DNA of 64,000 nt. It comes from Hydrogenophaga sp. Its GTDB lineage: Bacteria; Pseudomonadota; Gammaproteobacteria; Burkholderiales; Burkholderiaceae_C. The stretch covers positions 1 through 64,000 of the forward strand of contig NZ_JAABRQ010000003.1 of the NCBI RefSeq assembly GCF_011390835.1. The letters run 5' to 3'. The stretch's first letter is position 1. Each line of letters opens with the position of its first letter. Positions 8,345 through 16,573 of the stretch are shown here, one piece after another. Made by a program: the position numbers and the translations under genes. The notes under the pieces are model-generated. The model saw only the letters and a list, made by a program, of their open reading frames with translations. It had not been told where the DNA came from and searched no databases.

Positions 8345-9550
8345 TCACGGGCGGGCAGCCAGTACCTCGGCAGGCTGCACGAGCCGCTGGGTCTGATTCG
8401 ACCAGCTGTTCTTGGTATAGGTCATCACGGCGGCCAGCTCGGTGTCGGACAACTGCTTCCACGCCGGCATGGCGCCATTGTTCTGACCGTTAAGCAACAC
8501 GTTGATCATCGTGGACTTGTCGGTATCCACCACCACGGCGGACCCATCCAGCGGCTTGATCGGACCAGCTCCCTTACCCTGCGCGCCGTGGCACGCCAGG
8601 CAGTTGGCGGCATACACCGACTCGCCACGCTGCACCAGATCAGCCAGGTTCCAGACCTTGGACGGGTCGTCTGCCGCAGCGGCCATCGCCTTTTTCTGGC
8701 CATCGACCCAGGCGGTGTACTCGTCAGCGGTCACCACCTTGACGTGGATCGGCATGTAGGCGTGCTCCTTGCCGCACAGTTCAGCGCACTGACCATAGTA
8801 GTCACCCGTCTTCTCAGCGCGGAACCAGGTGTCGCGCACAAAACCGGGGATAGCGTCCTGTTTGACGCCGAAAGCCGGCACCATCCAAGCATGGATCACG
8901 TCGTTGGCGGTAGTGATGATGCGCACCTTCTTGTCCACGGGCACCACCAGCGGGTTGTCGACCTTGAGCAGGTAGTTGTCGGTAGGCGGCGGATTGCCGC
9001 TGCTCGACATCACACGATGGCTGTTGTCCAGGGTGGAGAGAAAGCCGATGCCCTCACCCTCACCCTTGATGTAGTCGTAGCCCCATTTCCACTGCATGCC
9101 GGTAGCCTTGATGGTCAGGTCGCTGTTGGTGGTGTCCTTCTGGGCTACCAGCACCTTGGTGGCTGGCAGCGCCATGCCGATCACGATCAGGAGCGGCACG
9201 ATGGTCCAGCCGAGCTCAACCCAAATTGGCTCGGCCAGCACCTGCGACTTGTGACCCACCGATTTGCGGTGCTTCAGGATGGAATAAAACATCACGCCGA
9301 AAACGATCACGAAGATCACGGCGCAGATCACCATCATGAACCAGTGCAGCCAGTGCTGCTCTTCGGCGATCTTGGTGACTGCCGGCGCAAAGTTGAGCTG
9401 GTTCACGGCCGGGCCACCGGGCAGGTCATTGACCTTCTGGGCCAGGGCGGTGCCCCAGGCACCCGCCGTGAACGCCAGCGCGATGACTGCCGAGCGCCAA
9501 GCCGCGCCTTGTTTCCCTGGATTCACCACCGACTTCATGGTCTTGCTCAC
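8345..9550 (-). CDS. coxB: Cytochrome c oxidase subunit II with fused C-terminal cytochrome c (caa3 type)
   Basis: A 401-residue protein with a signal peptide (ending near GTALAQ), two helices, a cupredoxin CuA domain with the binuclear motif CAELCGKEHAYM, and a C-terminal class I cytochrome c domain with heme motif CLACH at about residue 320. The fused heme makes this a caa3-type electron entry, able to take electrons from another cytochrome c directly. The ORF-track start is a GTG at 9550; an ATG four codons later (9538) is equally possible. It is the first gene of the oxidase operon, and an exact FNR-type palindrome lies 27 bp upstream. Confidence 0.95.
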   Translation of the reverse strand: MSKTMKSVVNPGKQGAAWRSAVIALAFTAGAWGTALAQKVNDLPGGPAVNQLNFAPAVTKIAEEQHWLHWFMMVICAVIFVIVFGVMFYSILKHRKSVGHKSQVLAEPIWVELGWTIVPLLIVIGMALPATKVLVAQKDTTNSDLTIKATGMQWKWGYDYIKGEGEGIGFLSTLDNSHRVMSSSGNPPPTDNYLLKVDNPLVVPVDKKVRIITTANDVIHAWMVPAFGVKQDAIPGFVRDTWFRAEKTGDYYGQCAELCGKEHAYMPIHVKVVTADEYTAWVDGQKKAMAAAADDPSKVWNLADLVQRGESVYAANCLACHGAQGKGAGPIKPLDGSAVVVDTDKSTMINVLLNGQNNGAMPAWKQLSDTELAAVMTYTKNSWSNQTQRLVQPAEVLAARP

Positions 9551-9576
9551 GTTTTCCGCCTCGAAGAATATAAGTA

Positions 9577-9590
9577 TTGATTTATATCAA
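9577..9590. promoter_or_regulatory. FNR-type operator upstream of coxB
   Basis: The sequence TTGATTTATATCAA matches the FNR/Anr consensus TTGAT-N4-ATCAA at all ten specified positions. It lies 27 bp before the first possible coxB start. On the minus strand a TATATT hexamer (9572 to 9567) lies just downstream and could be the -10 box. The operator would then overlap the -35 region, which suggests repression rather than class II activation. That promoter reading is an inference; the palindrome itself is seen directly. Confidence 0.75.
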
Positions 9591-9659
9591 CACCGATTAG
9601 AACAAATTTTTCCGCCTTCGCCCAGCCAAACCTGCCAGCACCGAGCGCGTTTCCCAACT

Positions 9660-10142
9660 TCACCCAGCCCTCAACGCCTGCCGAATCTCCTTGGCCAGCA
9701 CCGGGCGCAGATCGGACCGCAAATAACGACCGACCCGCACCGAGCGGCCCCCGGCGCGCAGCTCCACCAGACCGTGCCCGGTGCGAGGCTCGACGCGCAC
9801 CCAGTCACGCGCAAACTCACAGCGCTCGGTTCGGCCTGCGCTCTCCAGCTCCACGACCAACTGGCCTTCTTGAACGCTGATGCGCTCTCCGTCGGCCGCG
9901 TGGCGCGCATAGACCAGAAACGCGGTGGCGAGTGCCGCCAGCTCCAGTGCCGCAAAAGGCAGCACCAGCACCGCCCCCTGAAACCAGAAGAACAGTGCCA
10001 CCGACAGCGACAGGGCACTCAGCAAACCGAAGGTCAGACCCAGCTGGGCCGGGCTGACCGAACAGTTGCGTCTCAGGATCCAGTGCAAGCCGTCTGCAGA
10101 TGCTGTTGCCAATCGGAACGAATTGCTGGATTGAACCACCAC
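9660..10142 (-). CDS. DUF2244 family membrane protein
   Basis: A 160-residue protein with two adjacent helices (about residues 33-75, LGLTFGLLSALSLSVALFFW and VLPFAALELAALATAFLVY) followed by a soluble beta-rich tail with the ARHAADGERI and FARDWVRVE elements typical of DUF2244. These proteins are commonly found beside oxidase genes in betaproteobacteria, but no function is assigned. It is transcribed in the same direction as the oxidase operon, about 110 bp upstream of coxB, with the FNR-type site in between. Confidence 0.85.
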   Translation of the reverse strand: MVVQSSNSFRLATASADGLHWILRRNCSVSPAQLGLTFGLLSALSLSVALFFWFQGAVLVLPFAALELAALATAFLVYARHAADGERISVQEGQLVVELESAGRTERCEFARDWVRVEPRTGHGLVELRAGGRSVRVGRYLRSDLRPVLAKEIRQALRAG

Positions 10143-10305
10143 CGACTCCAGTCAATGCGCCCACACCCAGCTGGGTATGGCGTTGATCAGGGAAGATGCC
10201 CCAGATACGTTGAATTCATGCAATTGTAGCGAGCACCGGCAGCCCGCTGGACTGCAAAGGCGCCACTCCCGAGTAGGACAAGGTGGCATGGCTCTTAGCG
10301 CCGCA

Positions 10306-11232
10306 TCAGCGCCGACCCGAACGCAACATGGCCCGCATGTCTTGCATCGACACCGCTGCCTCACCGGCCGGGCCCTTGGGAGGTTTTGGCGCGGCCTTGA
10401 AGGCATGGCCGTAGATCAGCTCTACCGTCATCACCAGCCGGCCGTCGACATCGCGCGGCAAGCCGGCTTCGAGGGCATCGACCAGGGCCTGGCGCCAGCG
10501 GCGCGTCCTCAGGCCGGGATGGCGGGCGGCGTGCAGGTTGCGCCCTAGCGAACGCAGGTCATCCAGCAATGTGCTGCCCGAGCTGTAGGTGAGTGTCAGC
10601 CGCTCCATGTCCATTACCGGCTCGGCAAACCCGCTGTGCACCAGCATGTCGCCCCAGTCGTGCATGTCGGTGAACGGGTGGTGGGGCAGGGGCCAGCCCT
10701 GCTGGCTGAACACGCTCCGCAGCTCGCGCAAGGTGTCAGGCCCCAGGCAAGAGAACATCAAAAACCCGTTGGTCTGGATGTGGCTGTTCCATTGGCGCAA
10801 CAGCTTCTGGGGTTGCGGTTCCTGGTGCAAGACCAAGTTGGCCCACAACATGTCGACCTGGGTCTCCTGTTCGGCGAGAGGCGGCGCCCGGTGGCGACCC
10901 CACAACAGCGGGTTCCACGAGCGGCCACCCGCTGGCTGCAGAGCGTTCAGGGCGGCGGGCCCGGCGTCGGCAACGACCCAGCAAGCGGCGTCGGGAAACA
11001 GACCGCGCAGGCGCCGGTGCGCTTCGATGCCGCCCTGCAGCGGCTCCCAGTGCAACCAGCTGGCGGGCGGGTGGCGGAACCACTGCAGCCGATCGACCAT
11101 GCGCGAAGCCACCTCTTCGTGCAGCCACGGACTTTGCGCGCGCGGCAGGCGGCGCCAGCGGCGTGCGGCCACGGCGTCAAGATTAGGAACCGGTGGTTCA
11201 GCTTCGGTGGGTGGGGACAAGCGGACTACCAA
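10306..11232 (-). CDS. BioC-like methyltransferase domain protein
   Basis: A 308-residue protein resembling the malonyl-ACP O-methyltransferase (BioC) / class I methyltransferase group. Recognisable parts are the central DMLWANLVLHQEPQPQKLLR segment, the LMFSCLGPDTLRELRSVF motif and a following MHDWGDMLVHSGFAEPVMDME stretch, all shared with BioC-type proteins. The usual SAM-binding glycine motif (DxGxGxG) is not recognisable; the corresponding region reads WLHWEPLQGG. It may therefore bind SAM differently or be inactive. A biotin-pathway role is plausible but unproven, because no other bio genes are in the window. It is divergent from comF. Confidence 0.7.
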   Translation of the reverse strand: MVVRLSPPTEAEPPVPNLDAVAARRWRRLPRAQSPWLHEEVASRMVDRLQWFRHPPASWLHWEPLQGGIEAHRRLRGLFPDAACWVVADAGPAALNALQPAGGRSWNPLLWGRHRAPPLAEQETQVDMLWANLVLHQEPQPQKLLRQWNSHIQTNGFLMFSCLGPDTLRELRSVFSQQGWPLPHHPFTDMHDWGDMLVHSGFAEPVMDMERLTLTYSSGSTLLDDLRSLGRNLHAARHPGLRTRRWRQALVDALEAGLPRDVDGRLVMTVELIYGHAFKAAPKPPKGPAGEAAVSMQDMRAMLRSGRR

Positions 11233-11295
11233 GATGGGGGATGTGAGCGGGACGCGTCACGCCGAAAGGCAGCGCTGAGCCCTATTGTTGGTCCG

Positions 11296-12015
11296 ATGTT
11301 AAAGACCTTGTGGCGAGCGGCAGGCCTGGGACCTGGCATTTGTCAGGTTTGCGGCCGCTGGCCGGCACACCCCATTTGCGATGGCTGCGTGCGCCGATTC
11401 GGCACGCCACGGATGCGCTGCATCGCATGCGCCGCTCCGCTGAACCGCGCCGAATCGCTGTGCGGCGCCTGCCAGGTGCGCGATGAATCGCACGCCCTGC
11501 CCCGCTGCGTGGCGGCGGTGGACTATGCGTATCCGTGGGACAACCTGATCGCCCGATTCAAGTTTCGCGACGAGCCTGGCTGGGCCAGACCCCTGGCGCA
11601 GCTCATGGTGCAAGCGCCAGACACGCTGGCTTTGTTGCGATCCAGCGACTGGCTGGTGCCGGTGCCCTTGAGACCTGCGCGGCTGGCCAGCCGTGGCTAC
11701 AACCAGGCCTGGGAGCTGGTCAAGGCCCTGCGGACCTTGCAACCCGATGCGCCGGCTGGATTGGCCGATGCTCTGGTGCGGCTAAGTGACGCACCAGACC
11801 AGCACAGCCTGCCGCGCGAGCAGCGGCTGCGCAACCTGCGCGGCGCGTTCGCCGCACACCCCGACCACGTCGTTCACCTGCAAGGCCGCCGGGTGCTGCT
11901 GGTCGATGACGTGAGCACGACCGGCACCACGCTGCGCAGTGCCGCCATGGCCCTGCGCCAGGCTGGCGCCATGGAAGTCAACGCCCTGGTAATCGCACGC
12001 ACCCTGCGCCATTGA
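11296..12015 (+). CDS. ComF family phosphoribosyltransferase-like protein
   Basis: A 239-residue ComF/GntX-type protein. The N-terminus carries cysteine pairs of a zinc-ribbon (CQVCGRW, CDGC, CIAC, CGAC), followed by a type I phosphoribosyltransferase domain with the SRGYNQAWEL motif and the PRPP loop VLLVDDVSTTGTT. Homologues are needed for DNA uptake during natural transformation in some bacteria and for use of extracellular DNA in others. The ORF track starts 220 codons too early, antisense to the methyltransferase gene; the ATG at 11296 gives the family start. Confidence 0.92.
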   Translation: MLKTLWRAAGLGPGICQVCGRWPAHPICDGCVRRFGTPRMRCIACAAPLNRAESLCGACQVRDESHALPRCVAAVDYAYPWDNLIARFKFRDEPGWARPLAQLMVQAPDTLALLRSSDWLVPVPLRPARLASRGYNQAWELVKALRTLQPDAPAGLADALVRLSDAPDQHSLPREQRLRNLRGAFAAHPDHVVHLQGRRVLLVDDVSTTGTTLRSAAMALRQAGAMEVNALVIARTLRH

Positions 12016-12189
12016 CAAGAGGCAGGCCACCTGCACGCGGGGTCGAACCGACACCCTGTCAGATCTGACGTGACACGGGCAGCGCGGACAATACATCCGG
12101 CGGTATCATTTGCCACGCAGGGAGAGCCAAGAAGATCCGAACACGGATCCGCTCTGATCATGGGCCATCGCCCATCACCACCCTGCCCG

Positions 12190-12663
12190 ATGTTTCACAT
12201 CGTCCTCGTTGCTCCCGAGATCCCGCCCAACACGGGCAATGTGATCCGCCTGTGCGCCAACATCGGCTGCACGCTGCATCTGGTGGAGCCCCTGGGCTTC
12301 TCGATGGACGACAAGCAGATGCGCCGGGCCGGCCTCGACTACCACGAGTACGCCGAGATCAGGCGACACAGCAGCTGGGACGCGCTGCTCGCGGCCGAGC
12401 AGCCCGACCCGAAGCGGCGCTTTGCACTCACCACCCGCGGCAGTCACAACCTCTTCGACACCCCCTTCCAGCCAGGTGACTGGCTGGTATTCGGGTCCGA
12501 AACCCAAGGCCTGCCTGAGGCGATCCGCGAGCAGTTTCCTGCCGAGCAGCGCCTGCGCCTGCCCATGCGCGCGGGGCAGCGCAGCCTCAACCTGTCCAAC
12601 GCGGTGGCGATCTCAGCGTTCGAGGCGTGGCGCCAACAACGCTTCCAAGAGGGCAAAGCGTGA
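12190..12663 (+). CDS. trmL: tRNA (cytidine(34)-2'-O)-methyltransferase
   Basis: A 157-residue SPOUT-class enzyme that methylates the wobble ribose of tRNA-Leu species. The three knot motifs are present: PPNTGNVIRLCANIG, LVFGSETQGLP and RSLNLSNAVAI. The ATG at 12190 (MFHIVLVAPEIP) is the normal family start; the 40-codon extension in the ORF track is discarded. The gene follows comF by about 175 bp on the same strand. Confidence 0.95.
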   Translation: MFHIVLVAPEIPPNTGNVIRLCANIGCTLHLVEPLGFSMDDKQMRRAGLDYHEYAEIRRHSSWDALLAAEQPDPKRRFALTTRGSHNLFDTPFQPGDWLVFGSETQGLPEAIREQFPAEQRLRLPMRAGQRSLNLSNAVAISAFEAWRQQRFQEGKA

Positions 12664-12811
12664 CAAAACACACCGATTTCCTGGGGAGCTGGCCCAACCA
12701 CTTGGGGGCATCCGGCCGGAGAATATCGGCTTATCTTTTGGTGTGCCGCCTGTCCCAATCCACAGCCGACACCCACCCAACAGCGGCTTACCCAGCCGCG
12801 CGGAGACTGCC

Positions 12812-13135
12812 TTGATCACCACCCTTGCCCGGATGCTCGGCATTCAGCCCAGCAACCGCATGCCGGTGCGAAGCGCGCCCAGCCTGAAGACCCTGCTCGC
12901 GATCCGTCAGGCCTTGCTGGCCTGCATCGTGGACTGCGACACCACCGCTTCTGAACGCCTGCGCCACAAGATCGGCCACACCCAGACGCCGCAAGAGCTC
13001 TGGATGCTGCGCAACGACGCCTACCAGCTCATCGCCCAGCGCCACAACCAGACCGTAGCGGCCGAGCGCATCAACGAACTGATCGAGCACTTCGAAGGCT
13101 GGGTCGATCCCAAACAGTTGGTGCGCATCGGCTGA
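12812..13135 (+). CDS. Conserved-looking hypothetical protein, 107 residues
   Basis: I do not recognise the family. The chosen start is a TTG at 12812, because a GGAG Shine-Dalgarno lies 6 bp upstream; the ATG at 12833 has none. The product would be a small soluble, largely helical protein (LLAIRQALLACIVDCDTTAS, then LRNDAYQLIAQRHNQTVAAER). It has no signal peptide or membrane helix. The reading frame has codon use like its neighbours and ends 13 bp before the convergent maoC gene. The preceding 148 bp after trmL carries no other evident feature. Confidence 0.7.
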   Translation: MITTLARMLGIQPSNRMPVRSAPSLKTLLAIRQALLACIVDCDTTASERLRHKIGHTQTPQELWMLRNDAYQLIAQRHNQTVAAERINELIEHFEGWVDPKQLVRIG

Positions 13136-13148
13136 TGCTCGGACCCGG

Positions 13149-13604
13149 TCAGGGGTAGCGGCGTACCAGCGACTCGGCCACGCAAACCGGCTTCTCCACG
13201 CCTTCGCGTTCCACCGCCACACCCCAGGTCATCTGCATGCCATTGCCGTCAATCGGTTGGGCTGTCAAGAGCGTCATGCGAGCGCGCAGTCGGCTGCCCA
13301 CCGGGACTGGCGCGGTGAACCGCACCTTGTTGAGCCCGTAGTTCACGCCCATGGCGGACTGGCGCACCGTCAGCGCCGATTCGAAGAACACGGGCAGCAG
13401 CGACAGCGTCAGAAAGCCGTGCGCGATCGGCGCTCCAAACGGGCCTTGCTGCGCCCGCGCTACGTCCACATGGATCCACTGGTGGTCGCCCGTCGCCTGG
13501 GCGAACAGGTTCACCTGTTCCTGGGAGATGGTGACCCAGTCGCTCACCGCCACTTCCTGGCCGACACACGCGGCCAGGTCGGCCAAGGTTTCAAAGGTTT
13601 TCAT
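13149..13604 (-). CDS. MaoC-like dehydratase (R-specific enoyl-CoA hydratase family)
   Basis: A 151-residue single hot-dog domain protein. The catalytic hydratase-2 motif is present as ATGDHQWIHVD followed by GPFGAPIAHGFLTLSL, providing the Asp and His of the active site. Family members hydrate trans-2-enoyl-CoA to (R)-3-hydroxyacyl-CoA, for example to feed polyhydroxyalkanoate synthesis or fatty-acid metabolism. The true substrate cannot be read from the sequence. The gene stands alone, convergent with the small hypothetical gene and upstream of nothing obviously related. Confidence 0.9.
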   Translation of the reverse strand: MKTFETLADLAACVGQEVAVSDWVTISQEQVNLFAQATGDHQWIHVDVARAQQGPFGAPIAHGFLTLSLLPVFFESALTVRQSAMGVNYGLNKVRFTAPVPVGSRLRARMTLLTAQPIDGNGMQMTWGVAVEREGVEKPVCVAESLVRRYP

Positions 13605-13685
13605 GGAACTGACTCTAGTGGTGCCTTGAGCACCCGCCTGTCTGAGTCGGGACAGCGATCCGCGCAGCGGTAGAGCACGGAGGCT

Positions 13686-14303
13686 CTATTGCTCCAGCCA
13701 CTCTCGGATGCCCTGCCACTGCAGCAGATCCTTCTCGACCCGGCTCGGCGCAACATCGAACAAGGTGAGCCCGCGCGCGGCGAGATGGATGTAGTTCTGC
13801 GTGTCGCGCAGGTAGCCGAGCACGGGCAGCCCGAGGCTGTCCACAAACTCGTGCAGCTTATCGGCCGCAATCGTGCGCGCATCCACCCGCATGCCCACGA
13901 TCCCAATCTGCAATTTATCAGCGTGTCGCGATTCGGCCAGCTCGTCCAGAAAGGCGCGTGTGGCGTAGATGTCGAAGATGCTGGGCTGCAGAGGCACCAG
14001 GATCTTGTCGGCCAGCTTGAGCACATCCTTGAAGCGCCAGCCGTGAAGGCCAGCCGGGGTATCGAGCACCACATGGGTCGTGTCCCTTGGCGGGCGGGCG
14101 ATCAGGTCGGCCGAGACCGCCCAGGTGTTGATCGGTCGCGCCTGTGGCGGGCGCAGCCGCAGCCACAACGCCGATGACTGCTGCCGGTCGGCATCGCCCA
14201 GCATCACCGCATGGCCCTGGCTGGCGAAGTAGCCGGCCACGTTCGTCGACAGCGTGGACTTGCCCACGCCTCCCTTGGGATTGGCCACCACCACCACTGG
14301 CAT
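13686..14303 (-). CDS. ParA/MinD-type P-loop ATPase
   Basis: A 205-residue deviant-Walker ATPase: KGGVGKST at residues 10-17, a switch I region GDADRQQSS, and VVLDTPAG as the Walker B/switch II. It lacks the N-terminal DNA-binding extension of plasmid ParA, so it resembles small orphan ParA proteins such as ParC or those that position cellular cargo. No parB-like gene is next to it. It is not the chromosomal soj/spo0J system by context. It is transcribed on the minus strand between maoC and tauE. Confidence 0.9.
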   Translation of the reverse strand: MPVVVVANPKGGVGKSTLSTNVAGYFASQGHAVMLGDADRQQSSALWLRLRPPQARPINTWAVSADLIARPPRDTTHVVLDTPAGLHGWRFKDVLKLADKILVPLQPSIFDIYATRAFLDELAESRHADKLQIGIVGMRVDARTIAADKLHEFVDSLGLPVLGYLRDTQNYIHLAARGLTLFDVAPSRVEKDLLQWQGIREWLEQ

Positions 14304-14353
14304 AAGAAGCTCCTCGGAATCTGGGTTTGAAGCGCAATGTTACGCCTTGTGTC

Positions 14354-15103
14354 TCAGTGAAACGCGTCCCAGACCAGCTTGATGCCAGTGAGAAACATGC
14401 CCAAATACACCAAGCGGTAGAACAGTCGAGGCTGGATGCGGTGAGCGATCCGCACACCCAGCCACACGCCCAGCGGCGCCAATGGCAGCAGAACCAGCGA
14501 AGTCAGCATGTTCTGCACATCGAGCAACCCCAGCCAAGCGTAGGGCACCCATTTGGCCAAGTTGATGAAGAAATAAAAGAACGCCATGGTGCCGGTGAAC
14601 AGCAGAGGCGAGAGCTCGAGCGGAATCACGTAGGCGTTGAGCGGCGGCCCGCCGGCATGGGCGATGAAGCTGGTGAAACCCGAAGTCACGCTCAGCAAGC
14701 GGCCGAGCCAGCGTGGCGGCGGCGGCGCATCTGGCCTCGGCGGAAACAGCAGGCGCTGCGCCAGAAACACCAACGTGAACACACCCACGATGCCAGCCAC
14801 CCAGCGCGGTTCCAGTAGCTTGAACAGCGCGGCACCAATCACGATGCCGATCAGGCCATAGGGCAACAGGAACTTCAGCAACTGGCGGTCAACGTTGTTT
14901 CGGAAAGCCGCCATACCCAGCAGATCCATGAGCAGCAGCACCGGCATCAGAATCGCCGCTGCCTGCGGCACCGTCACCGCAATCGCCATCATGGGCACGG
15001 CCAGCGAGCCAAAACCCGCGCCAAAGCCGCTTTTGCTGATGCCCAGCAGCAGCACCGCGGGAACCGCCACAGCGTAGAAAAACGGATCGGTGTTGATCAG
15101 CAT
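14354..15103 (-). CDS. TauE/SafE family sulfite exporter-type permease
   Basis: A 249-residue membrane protein with about eight helices in two related halves. It carries the family signature GFGAGFGSLAVPMM in the first half and SGFTSFIAHAGGPPLNAYVIP in the second. Members move sulfite, sulfoacetate or other organosulfonates, and in many cases the substrate is unknown. The start MLINTDPFFYAV at 15103 is preferred; the ORF-track extension of 22 residues has no family match. The gene is divergent from the DUF1841 gene, about 75 bp away. Confidence 0.9.
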   Translation of the reverse strand: MLINTDPFFYAVAVPAVLLLGISKSGFGAGFGSLAVPMMAIAVTVPQAAAILMPVLLLMDLLGMAAFRNNVDRQLLKFLLPYGLIGIVIGAALFKLLEPRWVAGIVGVFTLVFLAQRLLFPPRPDAPPPPRWLGRLLSVTSGFTSFIAHAGGPPLNAYVIPLELSPLLFTGTMAFFYFFINLAKWVPYAWLGLLDVQNMLTSLVLLPLAPLGVWLGVRIAHRIQPRLFYRLVYLGMFLTGIKLVWDAFH

Positions 15104-15177
15104 GGTGGCGCGAGCATAAGCGGGCGAAGCGCCTCGCGTGGCCCACCAGGTGCGCCCCATGGACCACAATAGCGGTC

Positions 15178-15612
15178 ATGTTCAATCCGTCCCAGGCCGA
15201 CGTCAGGCGTTTTTTCTGCGGCGTTTACCGCAAGCAACTCGGCGCCGAGCCCATGCAGGCGATCGAAACCTTGGCAGCCCAGTGGATCACCGAGCACCCG
15301 GCCTACCACTCCGAACTGGCCGACGAGGCCTCAGCCCTCGAGCGCATGGGCGAGGCCCAGACCACCGCCGAGAATCCGTTCTTGCACCTGTCGATGCACC
15401 TCTCGATCAGCGAGCAATGCAGCATCGACCAGCCGCTCGGCATCAGGCAAGCGGTGGAGCTGCTGGCAGCGCGCCGCGGCGACCTGCACGCCGCCCACCA
15501 CGAGGTGATGGAGTGCCTGGGCCGCATGCTGTGGGAAAGCCAGCGTGCGGGTCGCCCCCCTGACGGCGAGGCATACATCGAGCAGGTGCGCCAGCGCGCG
15601 ACGAGGGACTGA
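15178..15612 (+). CDS. DUF1841 family protein
   Basis: A 144-residue soluble protein matching the DUF1841 pattern: start MFNPSQADVRRFF, the central PFLHLSMHLSISEQ and SIDQPLGIR motifs, and a closing HHEVMECLGRMLWES segment with conserved His and Glu. The function is unknown. The His/Glu arrangement could suggest metal binding, but that is speculation. It is divergent from tauE and convergent with the cytochrome c gene, and ends near a bidirectional terminator. Confidence 0.88.
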   Translation: MFNPSQADVRRFFCGVYRKQLGAEPMQAIETLAAQWITEHPAYHSELADEASALERMGEAQTTAENPFLHLSMHLSISEQCSIDQPLGIRQAVELLAARRGDLHAAHHEVMECLGRMLWESQRAGRPPDGEAYIEQVRQRATRD

Positions 15613-15717
15613 CCCCCCTGCGCCGCTTCGCGGCTCCGTCTGTGGGTTGAACAAACCAGTTCCACTGCTTGTGCTGGTCCGAGCCCCGCGCTGCAGACAG
15701 ATGTTCGCAAAGTCCAC

Positions 15718-15744
15718 AAAAAAGCCGCTCGGTGAGCGGCTTTT
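15718..15744. terminator. Bidirectional Rho-independent terminator
   Basis: The hairpin GCCGCTC-GGT-GAGCGGC is flanked by AAAAAA on the left and TTTT on the right. It serves both the DUF1841 gene (plus strand) and the convergent diheme cytochrome c gene (minus strand). The 100 bp before it begins with CCCCCTGCGCCGCTTCGCGGC, which resembles a short decayed piece of the dispersed repeat family. Confidence 0.87.
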
Positions 15745-15764
15745 GGGGATAGGTAATTTGCGCT

Positions 15765-16433
15765 TCAGCGGAAGCGCGACTGTGGCACCACCGAGAGCTC
15801 GGTGTCCAGGGTGGACAGGTACTTGGCCATCTCACGCATTTCGGCGTGCGAATACTGCTTGGCGATGCCGGACATGATGGCGTTGTTGCGGCCCACCACC
15901 TGGTTGCCCTCGACCGTGTAGGCCTTGAGGGCCACGTACAGGTAGTCAGCGTGTTGGCCAGCCAGCTTGGGATAGCTAGGGTCGATCGGCTTGCTGAAAT
16001 TGGCCCCGTGACAGGACGCGCAAGCGCCTTTTTCAATCAGCGCCGCCGCCGTCACGCTCGCGGCCTTGGGTGTCTCGGGTGCGGTCTTGTCGGCGTGCGA
16101 CGCGTAGTACGCAGCGAGGTCGGCCATGTCCTGCTCGGACAGCGCTGCGGCAATACCGCGCATGGTCGGGTGCTTGCGATCGCCCTTCTTGTAGGCGGTC
16201 AGCGAAGCCACGATGTACTTGTCCGACTGACCCGAAATCTTGGGCACCTTGTGGATTTCCGGGAAGCTGTTCTGGTAGCCCGGAATGCCATGGCAGCCGA
16301 TGCACATCTCGGCTTTCTGTTTGCCGGCTTGCACGTCGCCCGTTGCGCCCTGGGCCATGGCGGCAGTCCCCATCATCGCGAGCGTCGCGGCGGTGACAAG
16401 GGTACGAACGGAGGCGGTCAACAGGTGGATCAT
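15765..16433 (-). CDS. Periplasmic diheme cytochrome c (c4-like)
   Basis: A 222-residue protein with a signal peptide (cleavage after AAMA, near residue 27) and two class I cytochrome domains, each with a heme-binding motif: CIGCH (about residue 44) and CASCH (about residue 138). Axial Met ligands are likely in PTMRGIA and NAIMSGIA. Such c4-like proteins carry electrons to terminal oxidases, so the caa3 oxidase in this window is a possible partner. An exact FNR-type palindrome lies 25 bp upstream of the start. The gene ends at a bidirectional terminator. Confidence 0.93.
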   Translation of the reverse strand: MIHLLTASVRTLVTAATLAMMGTAAMAQGATGDVQAGKQKAEMCIGCHGIPGYQNSFPEIHKVPKISGQSDKYIVASLTAYKKGDRKHPTMRGIAAALSEQDMADLAAYYASHADKTAPETPKAASVTAAALIEKGACASCHGANFSKPIDPSYPKLAGQHADYLYVALKAYTVEGNQVVGRNNAIMSGIAKQYSHAEMREMAKYLSTLDTELSVVPQSRFR

Positions 16434-16457
16434 TTTGCTAGCACAATGAGATGAACG

Positions 16458-16471
16458 TTGATAAAAATCAA
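16458..16471. promoter_or_regulatory. FNR-type operator between the diheme cytochrome c gene and moxR
   Basis: TTGATAAAAATCAA matches TTGAT-N4-ATCAA exactly. It lies 25 bp upstream of the cytochrome gene (minus) and 103 bp upstream of moxR (plus). On the plus strand TTGATA (16458) and TATATA (16480) with a 16 bp spacer could form a promoter for moxR, overlapped by the site. On the minus strand a TATAAT word lies upstream of the site. In either case the position suits repression better than activation at -41.5, but I cannot place transcription starts. Confidence 0.75.
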
Positions 16472-16573
16472 CTTCCGATTATATAGACCCGATTCGGGGT
16501 CTTCCCGCAATGCCCCCCGCCATGGGCACAGGCCGCCACTGTCCCACCCAGCTGACCTAACCGCACACCCACC

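Noticed and set aside
13686-14303. Chromosome partitioning parAB locus
   Set aside because: No parB-like gene or parS-like repeats are adjacent, so this is treated as an orphan ParA-type ATPase.
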